Part shown: positions 1-9,434 of the stretch, piece after piece
Numbering within the stretch: the first letter of the stretch is position 1
Layout: the number at the start of each line of letters is the position of its first letter
NCBI RefSeq assembly: GCF_001298735.1
Contig: NZ_CYSP01000010.1
Coordinates: forward strand, 122,118-186,117
DNA from: Propionispora sp. 2/2-37
Lineage (GTDB): Bacteria; Bacillota; Negativicutes; Propionisporales; Propionisporaceae
DNA: 64,000 nt
Direction of reading: 5' to 3'
Translations under genes and position numbers: made by a program
Notes under the pieces: generated by a model
Databases searched by the model: none
What the model was told of the DNA's origin: nothing
Seen by the model: the letters and a program-made list of their open reading frames with translations, nothing else

Positions 1-1830
1 CTGAACGATGCTGATAACATTGTTACTAATTTTATCAGCTACATCGAAGGGTTTTCAGCAAACGTCCAGAGCATTATCCGCAACCTTGACTTTGAAAAAG
101 AAATCTACAAGATGGATAAGAATAACCGCTTGCTGGGTGTGGTCAGAAAGTTTTCTGAACTGGATTTGAATCCTAATACCATCGACGGTATCAAGGCTGG
201 GTATATGTTTGAGGAGATTATCCGCAGGTTTTCTGAAAATGCAGAGGCTGGCGACCACTATACTCCGCGTGAGGTTATCCGGCTGTTAGTAAACATTATC
301 TTGGCGGAAGGCTGTGATGATTTATTTGCCGAGCGCCGAGTAGCAACAGTACTGGATATGGCATGTGGTTCTGGAGGGATGTTGTCGACAACATTTGATT
401 TTATAACGCGCATGAACCCTGATGCGGAGGTTCGTCTTTTCGGTCAGGAAATCAACCCGGAGTCCTATGCCATATGCCTTGCTGATATGCTCATTAAGGG
501 TGAGAATGCCGAAAACATTCGCTTGCAAGACACCATGAAAAAGGATTGTTTTGAAGGACAGTCCATGAGGATTGTCATTGCTAATCCGCCGTTCGGAGCT
601 TCGTGGGGTGGAAAGGATGCGGCAGATGGTGTTGAGAAAGCCGTCAAGGACGAGCATAAAAAAGGAATGGCCGGCCGTTTCCCCGCAGGGTTGCCATCGT
701 CTAGCGATATGCAGCTTTTGTTCATGCAGCATGCTATTTACAAGATGGACAGAAAACTCGGACGCGCGGCAATCATCACCAATGGTTCTCCGCTGTTTTC
801 CGGCAATACCACAAGCGGCGAAAGCCAGATTCGAAGGTATATGCTAGAGAACGATCTTATTGAAGCCATTATCGCACTGCCTACCGATTTGTTCTACAAT
901 ACAAGCATAGGCATCTACGCCTTTATCCTTTCGAAGAACAAACGCCCGGAGCGTCGTGGGAAAGTTCAGCTTATAAACGCCGTGGATTTTTGGAAGCCGC
1001 TTCGCAAATCGCTCGGCAAAAAACGCAAAGAAATATCCCGTGACGATATGCGGCGCATTACCGAGATTTACTCGGAATTCAAGCCGGGCCCGTACTGCAA
1101 GATTTTTGACAACGAAGAATTCATGTATAAGGAATACGCCGTCTACCAGCCTTTGCAGCGGACAGGCTCTCTTTCCGCTGCAAATATTGCTGCGCTCAAA
1201 ACCAGCGCCTTTTTCGCAGCAAATGGCAATCTTTTTAACGAAGCCGAATACGAGGAACTTTTGGAGATGAACCCGCGCGGGCCGGAGGACGAGAAGAAGT
1301 TTCAGAAATACCAAAAAGGCAAGGAGCTTATTGATGCAGTTATCGCGATTCTGGAAAAGAACGTCAGCGATACGGAATATAAAGACTTTGCTATATTTAC
1401 GGAGAAGCTGAAAACACTCATCGGCGATGTGGATGGTATGAGCGCCAGCCGTCTGAACTCTATTGCGATGGAGCTTTCGGTTATGGATAAGACCGCTGTG
1501 GTGCAAAAAGATAAAAAGGGCAACCTCATTCCTGACCCGACTACGAAAGACACTGAGATTGTTGGGCTGAAAACTGACGTGGAGGAATATTTTCGGCGAG
1601 AGGTCTACCCACATGTTCCTGATGCAATGTATTTCTACGAGTACGACCCGAATAAGAAAACGAGCGCGAGCAACAAGGAAAAACTCGGCGCTGAGTTTCC
1701 GTTCACCCGCTATTTCTATGAGTATAAAGAGCCGGAAAAAGCGGACGACTTACTGGCTCAGTTTATTGAGATTGAGAAGGGACTGTCCGGCAAGGTTGCG
1801 GCTCTACTGGGAAGTGAGGGTGCAAAATGA
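1..1830 (+). CDS. hsdM: Type I restriction-modification DNA methyltransferase subunit HsdM (5' end outside window)
   Basis: The reading frame is open from the first base, so the true start lies upstream; 609 residues are visible. It transfers a methyl group from S-adenosylmethionine to adenine within the type I complex. The SAM-binding motif DMACGSGG is at about bases 352-375 and the catalytic NPPF motif at about 582-593, the order of gamma-class N6-adenine methyltransferases. The C-terminal third is rich in charged helices, as expected for the part that contacts HsdS. The stop overlaps the hsdS start (ATGA at 1827-1830), which implies translational coupling. Confidence 0.95.
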   Translation: MNDADNIVTNFISYIEGFSANVQSIIRNLDFEKEIYKMDKNNRLLGVVRKFSELDLNPNTIDGIKAGYMFEEIIRRFSENAEAGDHYTPREVIRLLVNIILAEGCDDLFAERRVATVLDMACGSGGMLSTTFDFITRMNPDAEVRLFGQEINPESYAICLADMLIKGENAENIRLQDTMKKDCFEGQSMRIVIANPPFGASWGGKDAADGVEKAVKDEHKKGMAGRFPAGLPSSSDMQLLFMQHAIYKMDRKLGRAAIITNGSPLFSGNTTSGESQIRRYMLENDLIEAIIALPTDLFYNTSIGIYAFILSKNKRPERRGKVQLINAVDFWKPLRKSLGKKRKEISRDDMRRITEIYSEFKPGPYCKIFDNEEFMYKEYAVYQPLQRTGSLSAANIAALKTSAFFAANGNLFNEAEYEELLEMNPRGPEDEKKFQKYQKGKELIDAVIAILEKNVSDTEYKDFAIFTEKLKTLIGDVDGMSASRLNSIAMELSVMDKTAVVQKDKKGNLIPDPTTKDTEIVGLKTDVEEYFRREVYPHVPDAMYFYEYDPNKKTSASNKEKLGAEFPFTRYFYEYKEPEKADDLLAQFIEIEKGLSGKVAALLGSEGAK

Positions 1831-3125
1831 CGAATGAAATGAAACCCAGCGGTATTGCGTGGATTGGGGATATTCCAGCATCGTGGGAAGTTAAAAGGTT
1901 AAAGTATCTGGGGACAGCACGGAATGGTCTGACTTACGCTCCCGAAGATGTACACGATGATGGTGTTCTTGTGTTGCGCTCATCTAATATACAAAATAAT
2001 GCGTTGGCGTTTGATGATAACGTCTATGTGCAGATGCGAATACCTTCAGAACTTGTTCTGCAAGAAGACGACCTGCTTATTTGTTCTAGGAACGGAAGCC
2101 GTGACCTTATAGGCAAATGTGCTCTGATTGATAAGCAGATGGCAGGAAACACATATGGGGCTTTCATGTGTGTTTTCCGCAGTAAATATAACAAGTTTAT
2201 CCACTATGTTATGCTATCGCATATATTCAGCTTTTATCTTGACCGGTATCTAACCTCAACAATAAACCAGCTGACGAATGCGAACTTAAACGATATCACT
2301 ATCCCTATTCCACCTGATATGAAAGAACAACAAAGGATAGTTGCGTTCCTTGACGACCGCTGCTCTCAAATCGACTCCATAGTTGCCGACATGGAGCGTC
2401 AGGTGGAAATTTTGCAGAAATACAAAAAAGCCCTCATCACAGAAACGGTGACTAAAGGGCTGGATAAGTCCGTACCGATGAAGAACAGCGGGATTGACTG
2501 GATTGGCGAGGTGCCGAAGCATTGGGATTTGAAAAAATTAAAACTCTTGGCAACCTTCCACAACGGAGATAGAGGGGAAAATTATCCGCTATCAACCGAA
2601 ATCGTTAGCGAGGGTATCCCTTTTATCAACGCAGGTCATTTGACCGATGGTCGCGTCCCACTTGATAATATGGATTTTATTACGCCTGACAAATACAAGT
2701 TTATGGGCGGTGTAAAACTGCGGCGCAACGACATACTGTATTGCCTCAGAGGAAGTATAGGTAAAAACGCCATAGTTGATTTCGACGAGGGAACGGTAGC
2801 ATCTTCGCTCGTAGCAATCAGGTGCTTTGCCTGTGTACCAAAGTATGCGTTCTATTGTCTCAATTCGGTATTAGACGATGAGCAACGATTTTTTTATGAC
2901 AATGGAACAGCACAACCCAACCTTGCGGCAGACAGTTTGAGAAAGTTCCGCATAACTTATCCTCCGATTGAGGAGCAAAAAGCTATTGCTAATTGGCTCG
3001 ATGCCAAGTGCGCTGAAACGGATGCGCTCATTGCCGAGAAACAACGCTCCATTGATACAATGCGGCAATACAAGAAGTCACTGATTTATGAATATGTCAC
3101 GGGCAAAAAACGAGTTACCCATTAA
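1827..3125 (+). CDS. hsdS: Type I restriction-modification specificity subunit HsdS
   Basis: 432 residues; recognises the bipartite DNA target for the methylase and nuclease subunits. The protein is an internal duplication. Each half starts with a SGI-WIG-(I/V)P--W block (about residues 7-18 and 219-230), continues through a variable target-recognition domain, and ends in a conserved coiled coil beginning (K/E)EQ--I (about 170-212 and 381-425). The two variable domains differ, so the target should be two different half-sites. The start overlaps the hsdM stop. Both recognition domains and both helices look intact. Confidence 0.93.
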   Translation: MTNEMKPSGIAWIGDIPASWEVKRLKYLGTARNGLTYAPEDVHDDGVLVLRSSNIQNNALAFDDNVYVQMRIPSELVLQEDDLLICSRNGSRDLIGKCALIDKQMAGNTYGAFMCVFRSKYNKFIHYVMLSHIFSFYLDRYLTSTINQLTNANLNDITIPIPPDMKEQQRIVAFLDDRCSQIDSIVADMERQVEILQKYKKALITETVTKGLDKSVPMKNSGIDWIGEVPKHWDLKKLKLLATFHNGDRGENYPLSTEIVSEGIPFINAGHLTDGRVPLDNMDFITPDKYKFMGGVKLRRNDILYCLRGSIGKNAIVDFDEGTVASSLVAIRCFACVPKYAFYCLNSVLDDEQRFFYDNGTAQPNLAADSLRKFRITYPPIEEQKAIANWLDAKCAETDALIAEKQRSIDTMRQYKKSLIYEYVTGKKRVTH

Positions 3126-3150
3126 TCTATAAGCACAGGAGGAGATAATC

Positions 3151-6100
3151 ATGCCGGTAAGAGCAGACCAGCTAAGGGAAAAAGAGGATTACCAGAAGCT
3201 GATTTTGGAAGAACTGCACGACCGAAACGGTTTTGTAATCCGTAATTCCAAAACAGATTACAGCGCCGATTACGCTATGGATATCGGTTTGCTGTTCAGT
3301 TTTCTGGAAAATACTCAGCCGGATAAAATGGAAAAGCTGCGCAAGTTTTACGGCGACAGGACGGAAAAAACCATTATCAACTATATTAATCAGGAAATAA
3401 ATAAAAAAAGCCGTAGCCTTGTCGATGTGTTTAAGAACGGCGTGGAGTTCGACAACGGCGTCAAGATAGAACTTATGTACCGCCGTCCTGCCACTTCATA
3501 CAACCCAAAACAGACCGAACTCTACAAAAAGAATATTCTTTCGGTTATGGAGGAGGTTTGGCACAAAGAGGGCGAGCGTATCGACCTTGTATTGTTCCTC
3601 AATGGGCTGGCGATTTTCACAGTGGAACTCAAATGCAATACTTCCGGTCAGAGCTATGAGGACGCTATAAATCAATACAAGCGACGCGATTACAATACCC
3701 GCCTATTTAAATTCAAAAGCGGTGTTTTTGCGGCGTTCGCTATGGACTTAAACGAAGTATATTTCTGTACGCAGCTAAAAGGTACATCGTCCTTTTTCAT
3801 GCCGTTTAATATGGGGCGGCCTAAAGCTGAGGACAAGCCCTATTCGGTAGGCAAAGGGAATCCCCACAACGAAAACGGCATCAACGTTTCCTATATGTGG
3901 GAAGACATATGGACAAGAGATAAAATCGCTTTGTTGATTGAGCGGTTCATTTTCATAGAGAAAAAAGAGAAGAAAAACCCGGACACCGGCAAAGTTACAC
4001 GACCGGAATCTCTGATATTTCCACGCTTTCACCAGCTTCGAGCTATTGAGAAACTGACAGCGGATATCCGCAAGAACCGTACTAGCTGTAATTATTTAAT
4101 TGAGCACTCGGCAGGTTCAGGAAAAACGAACACCATCGCATGGCTTGCCCACATCCTTGCTTCCCTGCATGATACAAACGACAAAAATGTTTTTAGCAAC
4201 ATTATCATCATAACTGACCGTATAATCGTTGACCGTCAACTGCAGGACGCAGTTATGGGGATAGAACATAAAAGCGGCCAGTTAAAAGTTATGGATGATA
4301 ATTGCGATTCGGGCGATTTGGCCGATGCGCTCCGTGGTAACACGAAAATCATCGTCACAACGGTGCATAAGTTTTTTTACATCATGGATAATAATCTGCT
4401 CGGCGGTCTGAAGGATAAGACATTTGCCGTTCTAATAGATGAGGCGCATTCCTCCACCGAAGGAATGCTTATGCAAGCGGTCACTACAACGCTGTCCGGC
4501 GGCGAGGCACAACGAGTAAAATTTGATGGCATAGACGATGTTGATCCGGATGACGACGATGAGAAGACCGTTGAAGATAGAATTATTGAGGAGATACAGA
4601 AAAGCGGCAAGCAGCCAAACGTGTCCATGATTGCATTTACCGCAACACCAAAGCCTGGCACGATACAGCTTTTTGGCACGCTGAACGACAAGGGTAAAAA
4701 GGTAGCTTTCGACCTTTACACCATGCGACAGGCCATTGAGGAAGGATATATACTTAATGTGCTTGACAACTATGTCACTTGGAAAACCTACTTCACCTTG
4801 AATAAAGCAATTGAGGAAGACCCGGAATTACAGTCCATTACTGCAAAACAGAAAATTGCGCGATTTATCGATCTGCACGATACCAATATTTCGCAAAAGA
4901 TTGAAATTATCATTGAGCATTTCCGGCGTAATGTTTCGCCTTCCCTTGGCGGCAAGGCGAAAGCTATGGTGGTTACGTCATCACGGGAAGCGGCGGTTAA
5001 ATATAAAAAGGAATTCGAGCGATACATTGAGTTGCACGGTTATACGAACATTCGTGCCCTCGTAGCATTTACCGGCAAGGTAACAATAAACGGCACATCG
5101 TACACAGAGGCTTCTATGAATGCTTTCAGCGAAGAAGCGCTGCGCGAGGAATTTGACAAAAGCATCTACCAAGTCCTGCTGGTGGCGAATAAGTACCAGA
5201 CGGGCTTTGATCAACCGAAACTGGTAGCGATGTATGTTGACAAAAAACTGAAAGGCGTTTCAGCAGTGCAGACATTGTCGCGGCTCAACAGAATCTGCCC
5301 GCCTTATGACAAAAGGACGTTTGTACTGGATTTCAAGAATGAGTATGCAGATATCCAAAGTGCATTTTCACCGTATTACGAGGATACGGAGTTGTTCCAA
5401 ACCGTCTCCCCGTCCGACATACGGGAACTGGAACAAGAAATCGAACGTTATGACATCCTTAATGAAAGAGATATAGACGAGTTTAACGACCTGCTCTACC
5501 TGCCGAAGCGTACCTCAAAGGAAAAGGCACGGATGTGGTCGCTTCTTGATAAATCCCTGCAGGAGGTTAGGAAAAAGCCTGATCAAGAGCAGGGCGCTAT
5601 CCGTACAACGATCCGCCGTTTTCTGAAGTCTTATTGCTTCCTTATTCAGGCAACCTGCTATGAAAACGTAGACTTGCATAAGCGGTACAATTTCCTTTCC
5701 TATCTGGTGAAAGAAATTGAAGTTAGGGGCGGCAATGACTTTGAGATTGCGGACAAGATAACGGTAAGCGACTTTGAGCAGAAACAGACTTCGGTCAATA
5801 CAAACCCGGACATTGAGTCTAAGCCGGAAGTCAAAATGAAAAAACCAAAAGCGGCCGAGCCAGAAATACAGCAGCTAAAAATGCTCTCCGTCATTATAGA
5901 TGAGATAAACGCCATATACGGCAACAAATACGAACCAGGTGTTGCTTCAAAATCAGCGCTGCAGATTCGCGACCTCCTGCTTCAGGACGAGCGGCTGAAG
6001 GCGAGCGCAAAAAACAACCCGCTTTCTGACTTCAAATTTATCTATGAGGACAGCGTTTCTGACGCTCTTGTTGCGGGATATGAGCAGAATGTAGATTTCT

Positions 6101-6192
6101 ATACGTTGCTTTTGGGAAACGCAGAACTGCGTGAACGCATTACAAATGTGTTTATGGAAGAAATCTATCGGACACTGAGAGAAGGAAATTAG
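3151..6192 (+). CDS. hsdR: Type I restriction endonuclease subunit HsdR
   Basis: 1013 residues, full length for the family. Order of domains: N-terminal PD-(D/E)XK nuclease with the VELKC core (E159, K161); SF2 translocase with Walker A AGSGKT (321-326) and DEAH box (about 430-433); C-terminal helical domain that docks to HsdM. It uses ATP to pull DNA past the complex and cuts it when translocation stalls. It starts 25 bases after hsdS behind a strong AGGAGG site, so it belongs to the same operon. No broken motif was seen; the system appears functional. Confidence 0.95.
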   Translation: MPVRADQLREKEDYQKLILEELHDRNGFVIRNSKTDYSADYAMDIGLLFSFLENTQPDKMEKLRKFYGDRTEKTIINYINQEINKKSRSLVDVFKNGVEFDNGVKIELMYRRPATSYNPKQTELYKKNILSVMEEVWHKEGERIDLVLFLNGLAIFTVELKCNTSGQSYEDAINQYKRRDYNTRLFKFKSGVFAAFAMDLNEVYFCTQLKGTSSFFMPFNMGRPKAEDKPYSVGKGNPHNENGINVSYMWEDIWTRDKIALLIERFIFIEKKEKKNPDTGKVTRPESLIFPRFHQLRAIEKLTADIRKNRTSCNYLIEHSAGSGKTNTIAWLAHILASLHDTNDKNVFSNIIIITDRIIVDRQLQDAVMGIEHKSGQLKVMDDNCDSGDLADALRGNTKIIVTTVHKFFYIMDNNLLGGLKDKTFAVLIDEAHSSTEGMLMQAVTTTLSGGEAQRVKFDGIDDVDPDDDDEKTVEDRIIEEIQKSGKQPNVSMIAFTATPKPGTIQLFGTLNDKGKKVAFDLYTMRQAIEEGYILNVLDNYVTWKTYFTLNKAIEEDPELQSITAKQKIARFIDLHDTNISQKIEIIIEHFRRNVSPSLGGKAKAMVVTSSREAAVKYKKEFERYIELHGYTNIRALVAFTGKVTINGTSYTEASMNAFSEEALREEFDKSIYQVLLVANKYQTGFDQPKLVAMYVDKKLKGVSAVQTLSRLNRICPPYDKRTFVLDFKNEYADIQSAFSPYYEDTELFQTVSPSDIRELEQEIERYDILNERDIDEFNDLLYLPKRTSKEKARMWSLLDKSLQEVRKKPDQEQGAIRTTIRRFLKSYCFLIQATCYENVDLHKRYNFLSYLVKEIEVRGGNDFEIADKITVSDFEQKQTSVNTNPDIESKPEVKMKKPKAAEPEIQQLKMLSVIIDEINAIYGNKYEPGVASKSALQIRDLLLQDERLKASAKNNPLSDFKFIYEDSVSDALVAGYEQNVDFYTLLLGNAELRERITNVFMEEIYRTLREGN

Positions 6193-6287
6193 AGACAAAA
6201 AGCTGGTAATAACAGGGTCGTGCGCAATCCAGCGCCGCCCTGTCTCTCGTTCCGAAAAAATTCTCGAATTGTTACGGAGAGGGGCAT

Positions 6288-7847
6288 ATGAATTATTATT
6301 ATGATCCGAAGTCTTTTGTACCCATTAACGTCTATAGGGACAACTATGACGAAGTTGCAGAAGACTTTTTGAAAAAATACTGCCCGGAAGCTTTGACGAT
6401 GCCAATGGCTGTTCCGATATTCGACATCGCCAGGAAGAAAATCCAATTGACGGTTATTGATACTGAGCAACTTTCCGAAAACCGCGATGTATTAGGAACT
6501 ATTGCTTTTTTTGATGGCCAAATCGAAGTTTATGATCCTGGCACAAAGGGAACTATTGCCTTTGATGTTAAGCGAGGCACAGTTTTAATCGACTGTACTA
6601 TAAATAATGAGGGACGCGAAAATAACACAATGGCGCACGAATGCGTTCATTGGTTTATTCATCGTAACTATTTTAGCAATTTACGCAAAAAAGCAGTTGA
6701 TTCGGATATTGCATTCCGGTGTCCAGTTCGCGGATTTAATGGTAACGATGACTTGTCGCGCGACGAGGAAAGAATGGAAAATCAGGCAAGGGGTATCGCT
6801 CCTCGGATACTCATGCCCAAAATAACGACAAAAATAAAGCTGCAAGAGCTTTTTGTTGCACATTCTTATTCAACAGAAAATCCGAATCGCATAGCAGTAC
6901 TAACTGATATTGTAGATGAATTAGCCATGTTTTTCCGTGTGTCAAAAGAATCTGCTAAATACCGTATGGTTGATTTAGGGTTCATGAGTTATGAAGATTC
7001 TCTGGAAATCTATAATTATGATAACAACGGTGCTTTTGAGTGGGATGCTGACACGCATCCGCTTACGGTTAAATCAAGCGACCGCCCTCTCACGCGCCGT
7101 ATTAACATGGGTAATGCTTTTTATGAATACAGCAAAAATGAGCAATTCCGCGAAACACTCCAGCGGGGGCGCTTCCGTTATGTAGAGAATGCTTTTGTCA
7201 TTGATAATGAGAAATATGTTTACAAAAATGACGATGGAGAATTACGACTTACTCCATATGCAAGACAGCACCCGGAAGAGTGCACCTTAATATTTACATA
7301 TACTATAAACCTTGACTTCGGAAGTGCGGGAAAAGTCCCTTCAAATATGATGGGGTTATTAACCCGTGTTGAAACTTCAAGCAAGAAACTGCCGAAGTAT
7401 ACACATAACGTACAAAACGATCTTGTAATTGAAAATGCGGCGACCTTTAAGGAGGAGTTTGAGAAAAAGTATGCCCGCTTTGTTGCTACAACAAAAACGT
7501 TTTCGCAGCGCGCCGCAGAACATATGGCTGCCCAAAAATGGAATGCCACTATTTTTGCAGAAAGAACTCAACTGGAACCAAACAACTACTATCGGATAAT
7601 GCGTAATGAGACAAATCATCCTTCCGTTGAAACAGTGCTGGCTATTTGCATTGGATTGCAACTGAGTTCGATGGAAAGAGAGGAATTATTGGCTTTGGCA
7701 GGACACAAGCTGCAAAACTCTCCAAAACATTTTGCTTATAGCCTTATATTCGATACCTACAAAATTATGTCCGTACACGATTTTAACGCAGCTTATGCAT
7801 CGCTGGAAATTGAGCCTTCTGGAAAGTTGCCTCTTAGGACAGCTTGA
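6288..7847 (+). CDS. ImmA/IrrE-family metallopeptidase with C-terminal HTH-like domain
   Basis: 519 residues. The zinc-peptidase motif HECVH is at 117-121 in the context MAHECVHWFIH, typical of ImmA/IrrE proteins that cleave phage or mobile-element repressors. The C-terminal 100 residues contain a predicted helix-turn-helix (QRAAEHMAAQKWNATIFAER and following helices), so the protease may also bind DNA or a partner repressor. It lies 95 bases after hsdR on the same strand with its own GGAGAGGGG ribosome site and ends at a terminator, so it could be an operon extension of the restriction system or the first gene of the prophage. Substrate is unknown. Confidence 0.8.
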   Translation: MNYYYDPKSFVPINVYRDNYDEVAEDFLKKYCPEALTMPMAVPIFDIARKKIQLTVIDTEQLSENRDVLGTIAFFDGQIEVYDPGTKGTIAFDVKRGTVLIDCTINNEGRENNTMAHECVHWFIHRNYFSNLRKKAVDSDIAFRCPVRGFNGNDDLSRDEERMENQARGIAPRILMPKITTKIKLQELFVAHSYSTENPNRIAVLTDIVDELAMFFRVSKESAKYRMVDLGFMSYEDSLEIYNYDNNGAFEWDADTHPLTVKSSDRPLTRRINMGNAFYEYSKNEQFRETLQRGRFRYVENAFVIDNEKYVYKNDDGELRLTPYARQHPEECTLIFTYTINLDFGSAGKVPSNMMGLLTRVETSSKKLPKYTHNVQNDLVIENAATFKEEFEKKYARFVATTKTFSQRAAEHMAAQKWNATIFAERTQLEPNNYYRIMRNETNHPSVETVLAICIGLQLSSMEREELLALAGHKLQNSPKHFAYSLIFDTYKIMSVHDFNAAYASLEIEPSGKLPLRTA

Positions 7848-7871
7848 TGACAGGAAAATTCTTTGAATGCT

Positions 7872-7901
7872 GTACATCTGAAAAGGTGTACGGTTTTTTT
7901 T
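7872..7901 (+). terminator. Rho-independent terminator after the metallopeptidase gene
   Basis: GTACATC pairs with GGTGTAC (one T-G pair) around a six-base loop and is followed by a run of nine or more T residues. It closes the hsdMSR-peptidase transcription unit. Confidence 0.7.
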
Positions 7902-8140
7902 TTGCTTTTTTTCAAAAGTCTTTGACATGAGATGTCAGAAATTCAAGCGAGCTGGATACAGCAGATACTTCAAATTTGTACCAATCTACAAAATCAGCCA
8001 TTATCCAGAAAACTGCAAAACCTGTTATATTAGCCGGTTTTGCTCTGACATTGCATGATACGACTTCGAAAGGCGCAATCATTAAAATTTACATAGACGG
8101 TTAGACAAGCCGTACTTTTCGGAAAAGGAGAGCCAATGCA
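7902..8140. other. Intergenic region before the prophage early genes, with a dyad
   Basis: No gene seen. It holds a perfect dyad TGACAT-GAG-ATGTCA at 7923-7937 that could be an operator, and AT-rich stretches that could serve as a promoter for the early operon; no convincing -35/-10 pair was identified. The left prophage border may be in or near this stretch, but no repeat matching the right end was found. Confidence 0.35.
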
Positions 8141-8290
8141 GTGCGAGATATAAGGAACAGCAAAGGCAAGCTGGTCTGTCGTTTAGACGAAAAAGCTGGA
8201 ATTGTCGAAATCGTATATAAAGGCTGTAAGACGCTGATTCGTTTTAAGTCGGATGGCACGGCAGAAATCATTAACACAGAAGTCGCTTAA
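8141..8290 (+). CDS. Small conserved early protein (49 aa)
   Basis: GTG start at 8141 with AAAGGAG ten bases upstream; the nearby ATG at 8136 is out of frame and closes at once. The 49-residue product begins VRDIRNSKGKLVCRLDEK and is beta-rich with two conserved-looking cysteines (KLVCR, KGCK). Similar short proteins are common ahead of the sigma-like gene in Firmicutes prophages and conjugative elements; the function is not known. It is the first gene of the early operon and is separated from the next by an attenuator-like leader. Confidence 0.6.
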   Translation: MRDIRNSKGKLVCRLDEKAGIVEIVYKGCKTLIRFKSDGTAEIINTEVA

Positions 8291-8310
8291 CCTAAATACA
8301 AGTCAATAGC

Positions 8311-8446
8311 GAAAATCCGCAGAACCGCGAGACGGGCAGGATGACACCAATCACTGGTGTTCCCGCCCGTTTCTTTTTGTTTCTACGGATTTGAGACATC
8401 GGCCTCCTGCGGATTTTCAAGCCAACTTTTGAAAATCGCAGGAGGA
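8311..8446 (+). promoter_or_regulatory. Leader RNA with two mutually exclusive pairings, one hiding the ribosome site
   Basis: CCTCCTGCGGATTTTCAA (8403-8420) can pair with TTGAAAATCGCAGGAGG (8429-8445) with a single bulged G, burying the whole AGGAGG of the downstream gene. The same CTGCGGATTTTC (8407-8418) is also perfectly complementary over 12 bases to GAAAATCCGCAG upstream (8311-8322). The upstream segment could therefore free the ribosome site by competing for the middle one. What sets the switch is unknown. Confidence 0.6.
8331..8377 (+). terminator. Intrinsic terminator / attenuator between the 49-aa gene and the sigma-like gene
   Basis: A two-tier stem, ACGGGC (8332-8337) with GCCCGT (8365-8370) outside and ACACCA (8344-8349) with TGGTGT (8355-8360) inside, is followed by TTCTTTTTG. 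It sits inside the early operon, so it probably attenuates rather than ends transcription. Confidence 0.7.
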
Positions 8447-8451
8447 AAACA

Positions 8452-8844
8452 ATGTTAATCAATTACAAAGATGCCAACGGCAAAATCATTGAACTAGAAG
8501 TGTCCGAGGAAGTCGGAACCTTTTATCTGGAGTCAATCGAAGCGGAGAAAAAGAACGATCGCAAGAATTCGCGCCATGATCGTCACTCACAGCTATCCAC
8601 CTTTGAATACGAGGACATCCGCTATTTCAGCGATGGTACCGACCTTCTCGCAGATCTTATTGAATCTGAAGTCGTCAGCCACGTCATGTCCTGCCTTAAT
8701 GATCGGCAGAAATACCTAATACGCAAGTGCTTTCTGGAAGGTTGGTCGTATACAGATCTCGCCGCCCTGGAGGGCAAGGACGAATCCGCTATTCGCCATG
8801 CTGTAAATCGAGCAATTAACAAAATGAAGAAAAGTTTAGAATAG
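8452..8844 (+). CDS. Sigma-70 region 4-like HTH regulator
   Basis: 130 residues. The C-terminal half reads like a sigma region 4 helix-turn-helix (LNDRQKYLIRKCFLEGWSYT onward, with recognition helix around ESAIRHAVNRAINK). There is no region 2, so it is a truncated sigma-like activator of the kind found at the head of phage and conjugative-element operons. Its ribosome site is locked in the leader hairpin described at 8311-8446, so production should be tightly controlled. Target promoter not identified. Confidence 0.75.
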   Translation: MLINYKDANGKIIELEVSEEVGTFYLESIEAEKKNDRKNSRHDRHSQLSTFEYEDIRYFSDGTDLLADLIESEVVSHVMSCLNDRQKYLIRKCFLEGWSYTDLAALEGKDESAIRHAVNRAINKMKKSLE

Positions 8845-8859
8845 ATCGTCCGAAATTGA

Positions 8860-8910
8860 CCTTTCCCAAGGCTTACATTAGAAGGCACACATAATCAGCC
8901 TTCGGAAAGG
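8860..8910 (+). promoter_or_regulatory. Intergenic hairpin next to a ribosome site
   Basis: CCTTTCC-CAA-GGCT (8860-8873) faces AGCC-TTC-GGAAAGG (8897-8910), giving an 11-pair stem with one symmetric internal loop. The right arm ends just before the AAGGTG ribosome site of the next gene. No T-run follows, so it is a translational or processing element rather than a terminator. Confidence 0.4.
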
Positions 8911-8923
8911 CAAGGTGATCCAT

Positions 8924-9148
8924 ATGAAGCACATGCTCAAAATCAGTGTTTCCAAGGAACCGAAAGACGGCGGGATTGTTGGTTGTCGGCACGTCACCGT
9001 CCGGGAAAAGCTGCTCCGGATGCTTTTTGGCGACAAGCGGCGGCTGACGGTTATTATCCCTGGGGACAGCGTAAAAGCGCTATCAATCATTGAAGAAGGA
9101 GGTGAGAGTTATGATTCAACCCAAGCTGCTGCTAAACCTGGCTCGTGA
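8924..9148 (+). CDS. Small phage protein of unknown function (74 aa)
   Basis: ATG at 8924 is preferred because CAAGGTG sits 8 bases upstream; an in-frame start at 8915 has no site. The product is basic (MKHMLKISVSKEPKDGG...) with a beta-rich core including LTVIIPGDSV. It overlaps the next gene by 38 bases, so the two are probably coupled. No motif was recognised. Confidence 0.55.
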   Translation: MKHMLKISVSKEPKDGGIVGCRHVTVREKLLRMLFGDKRRLTVIIPGDSVKALSIIEEGGESYDSTQAAAKPGS

Positions 9149-9434
9149 CTTGCGTTCCCTTGCGGCCAGCATTCAGGCGGTCGCTGATACAATGACGGAC
9201 AATGGACCTACTGAAGCGGCTCAACCGGAAACGCCAGTATCCGCGAAGGAAACGGAGCCGAAGGCAAAGACGGTCACGCTGGAAGAGGTTCGTGCGGTGC
9301 TGGCTGACAAAAGCCAGCAGGGTCATACCGCCGAGGTGCGGATGCTGCTGGAGAAGTACGGTGCGCCAAAACTCAGTCAGATCGATCCGGCGAACTATGC
9401 CGCGCTGCTGGCGGATGCGGAGCGCCTGAAATGA
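9111..9434 (+). CDS. Phage early protein, DUF-type ('rrp5-like' in many annotations), 107 aa
   Basis: ATG at 9111 follows GAAGGAGGTGAG with ideal spacing; the in-frame start at 9090 lacks a site. An N-terminal helix (PKLLLNLARDLRSLAASIQA) and an acidic, proline-rich linker precede a C-terminal helical domain (VTLEEVRAVLADKSQQGHTA, then EVRMLLEKYGAPKLSQ) of a kind shared by Firmicutes prophages next to DUF2800 genes. A role in recombination or ssDNA handling is suggested only by neighbours. The stop overlaps the next start (ATGA). Confidence 0.65.
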   Translation: MIQPKLLLNLARDLRSLAASIQAVADTMTDNGPTEAAQPETPVSAKETEPKAKTVTLEEVRAVLADKSQQGHTAEVRMLLEKYGAPKLSQIDPANYAALLADAERLK

